Assembly: GCA_002480645.1 (NCBI GenBank)
Contig: DLCN01000029.1
Coordinates: 1 to 64,000, forward strand
Reading direction: 5' to 3'
Origin: Balneolaceae bacterium UBA7797
GTDB lineage: Bacteria > Bacteroidota > Rhodothermia > Balneolales > Balneolaceae
DNA: 64,000 bases
In this document: positions 63,810 through 64,000 of the stretch, piece after piece
Position numbering within the stretch: position 1 is the stretch's first letter
How the letters are laid out: each line of letters opens with the position of its first letter
Notes under the pieces: model-generated
Seen by the model: the letters and a program-made list of their open reading frames with translations, nothing else
Told to the model about the DNA's origin: nothing
The model's database searches: none
Position numbers and translations under genes: made by a program

Positions 63810-64000
63810 TTACAAAGTTCATTGCGAGGGTAGTGTGAGCAATGCGAACACTACCCGTGGCAATCTCGTTATCTGCGAAGCCTAGACCCCTCCCGATCTC
63901 CCCTTCGCAAGAGGAGGAACTCATTAATTACATGTATTCCCCTTAGAAAGTACTCCTGATCCGTCGGCTGATGGAGGAGGATCTGCGGAGTGATGTGACA
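63810..64000. repeat. Mosaic intergenic repeat (right copy, runs off the window)
   Basis: Starts with TTCATTGCGAG and GCAATCTCG flanking the hairpin GGGTAGTGT/ACACTACCC (63828-63856), of the CATTGCGAG...GCAATCTC kind seen in many genomes; then CCCCTTCGCAAGAGGAGGAACTC and ATCCGTCGGCTGATGGA. These modules resemble those at 23365-23550. No gene is seen from 63774 on. Confidence 0.65.

Noticed and set aside
1..64000. CRISPR arrays, prophage or insertion sequences
   Set aside because: No regular direct repeats with spacers, no integrase, transposase or phage structural gene was seen.

Overview
The window looks like chromosomal DNA of a Bacteroidota-related marine bacterium, most likely of the Balneolia/Rhodothermia branch; this placement is inferred from gene content, not from a search. 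Pointers are type IX secretion C-terminal domains (genes ending at 448, 6164 and 35616), a PorV/PorQ protein, DUF5686, DUF5916 and DUF4292 proteins, an OmpA protein with calcium-binding repeats, TonB paralogs, a YpdA-type reductase, the acylated-ornithine version of arginine synthesis, and TAnnTTTG -7 promoter elements before the SRP RNA, a tRNA and ileS. No phage, insertion sequence or CRISPR array was seen. Most of the window is ordinary core genome.

Layout. 1-10.6 kb: end of a T9SS-exported protein, a PorV-like protein and a lipoprotein prolyl isomerase; then on the minus strand two tandem GH16 glucanases with an alpha/beta hydrolase (a small beta-glucan locus), a DUF5686 outer-membrane protein and OmpA. 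10.7-18 kb: tRNA-Ala, then an operon of a secreted protein, a FecR-domain protein, an outer-membrane barrel protein and a CHASE2 adenylate cyclase, followed by the 4.5S/SRP RNA. 18-23.3 kb: two paralogous TetR regulators sharing an upstream 26-bp element, and a TolC/HlyD/ABC-2 permease exporter without its own ATPase. 23.3-23.8 kb: a mosaic of hairpin repeats, partly repeated at the right end of the window.

23.8-35.6 kb: YpdA, a YheT hydrolase, Ppx/GppA-HD, an M28 peptidase, a small membrane protein, then the EnvC / DUF4292 / TPR envelope cluster, and a T9SS-exported repeat protein split by a frameshift in a G6A5 run. 35.8-43.8 kb: tRNA-Thr, rhomboid, SerC, DUF1844, Nudix, two TonB paralogs, VanZ, the NAD(P)HX repair enzyme, ProS and tRNA-Met.

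44.1-53.5 kb: a tightly coupled arginine operon (GNAT acyltransferase, argG, argC, proC, argD, argF', argB, argE, argH, then a 2H phosphoesterase), with stop/start overlaps or very short gaps at most junctions. The carbamoyltransferase is of the acylornithine type and has Ala90 at the position thought to choose between acetyl and succinyl, so the whole pathway may run on succinylated intermediates. 53.6-64 kb: a luciferase-like oxidoreductase, a DUF5916 protein, a fructosamine-kinase-like protein, a third TetR with a nested palindromic operator, a low-molecular-weight phosphatase, and the ileS / dksA-like / lspA cluster, in which LspA carries an unrecognised C-terminal extension of about 110 residues.
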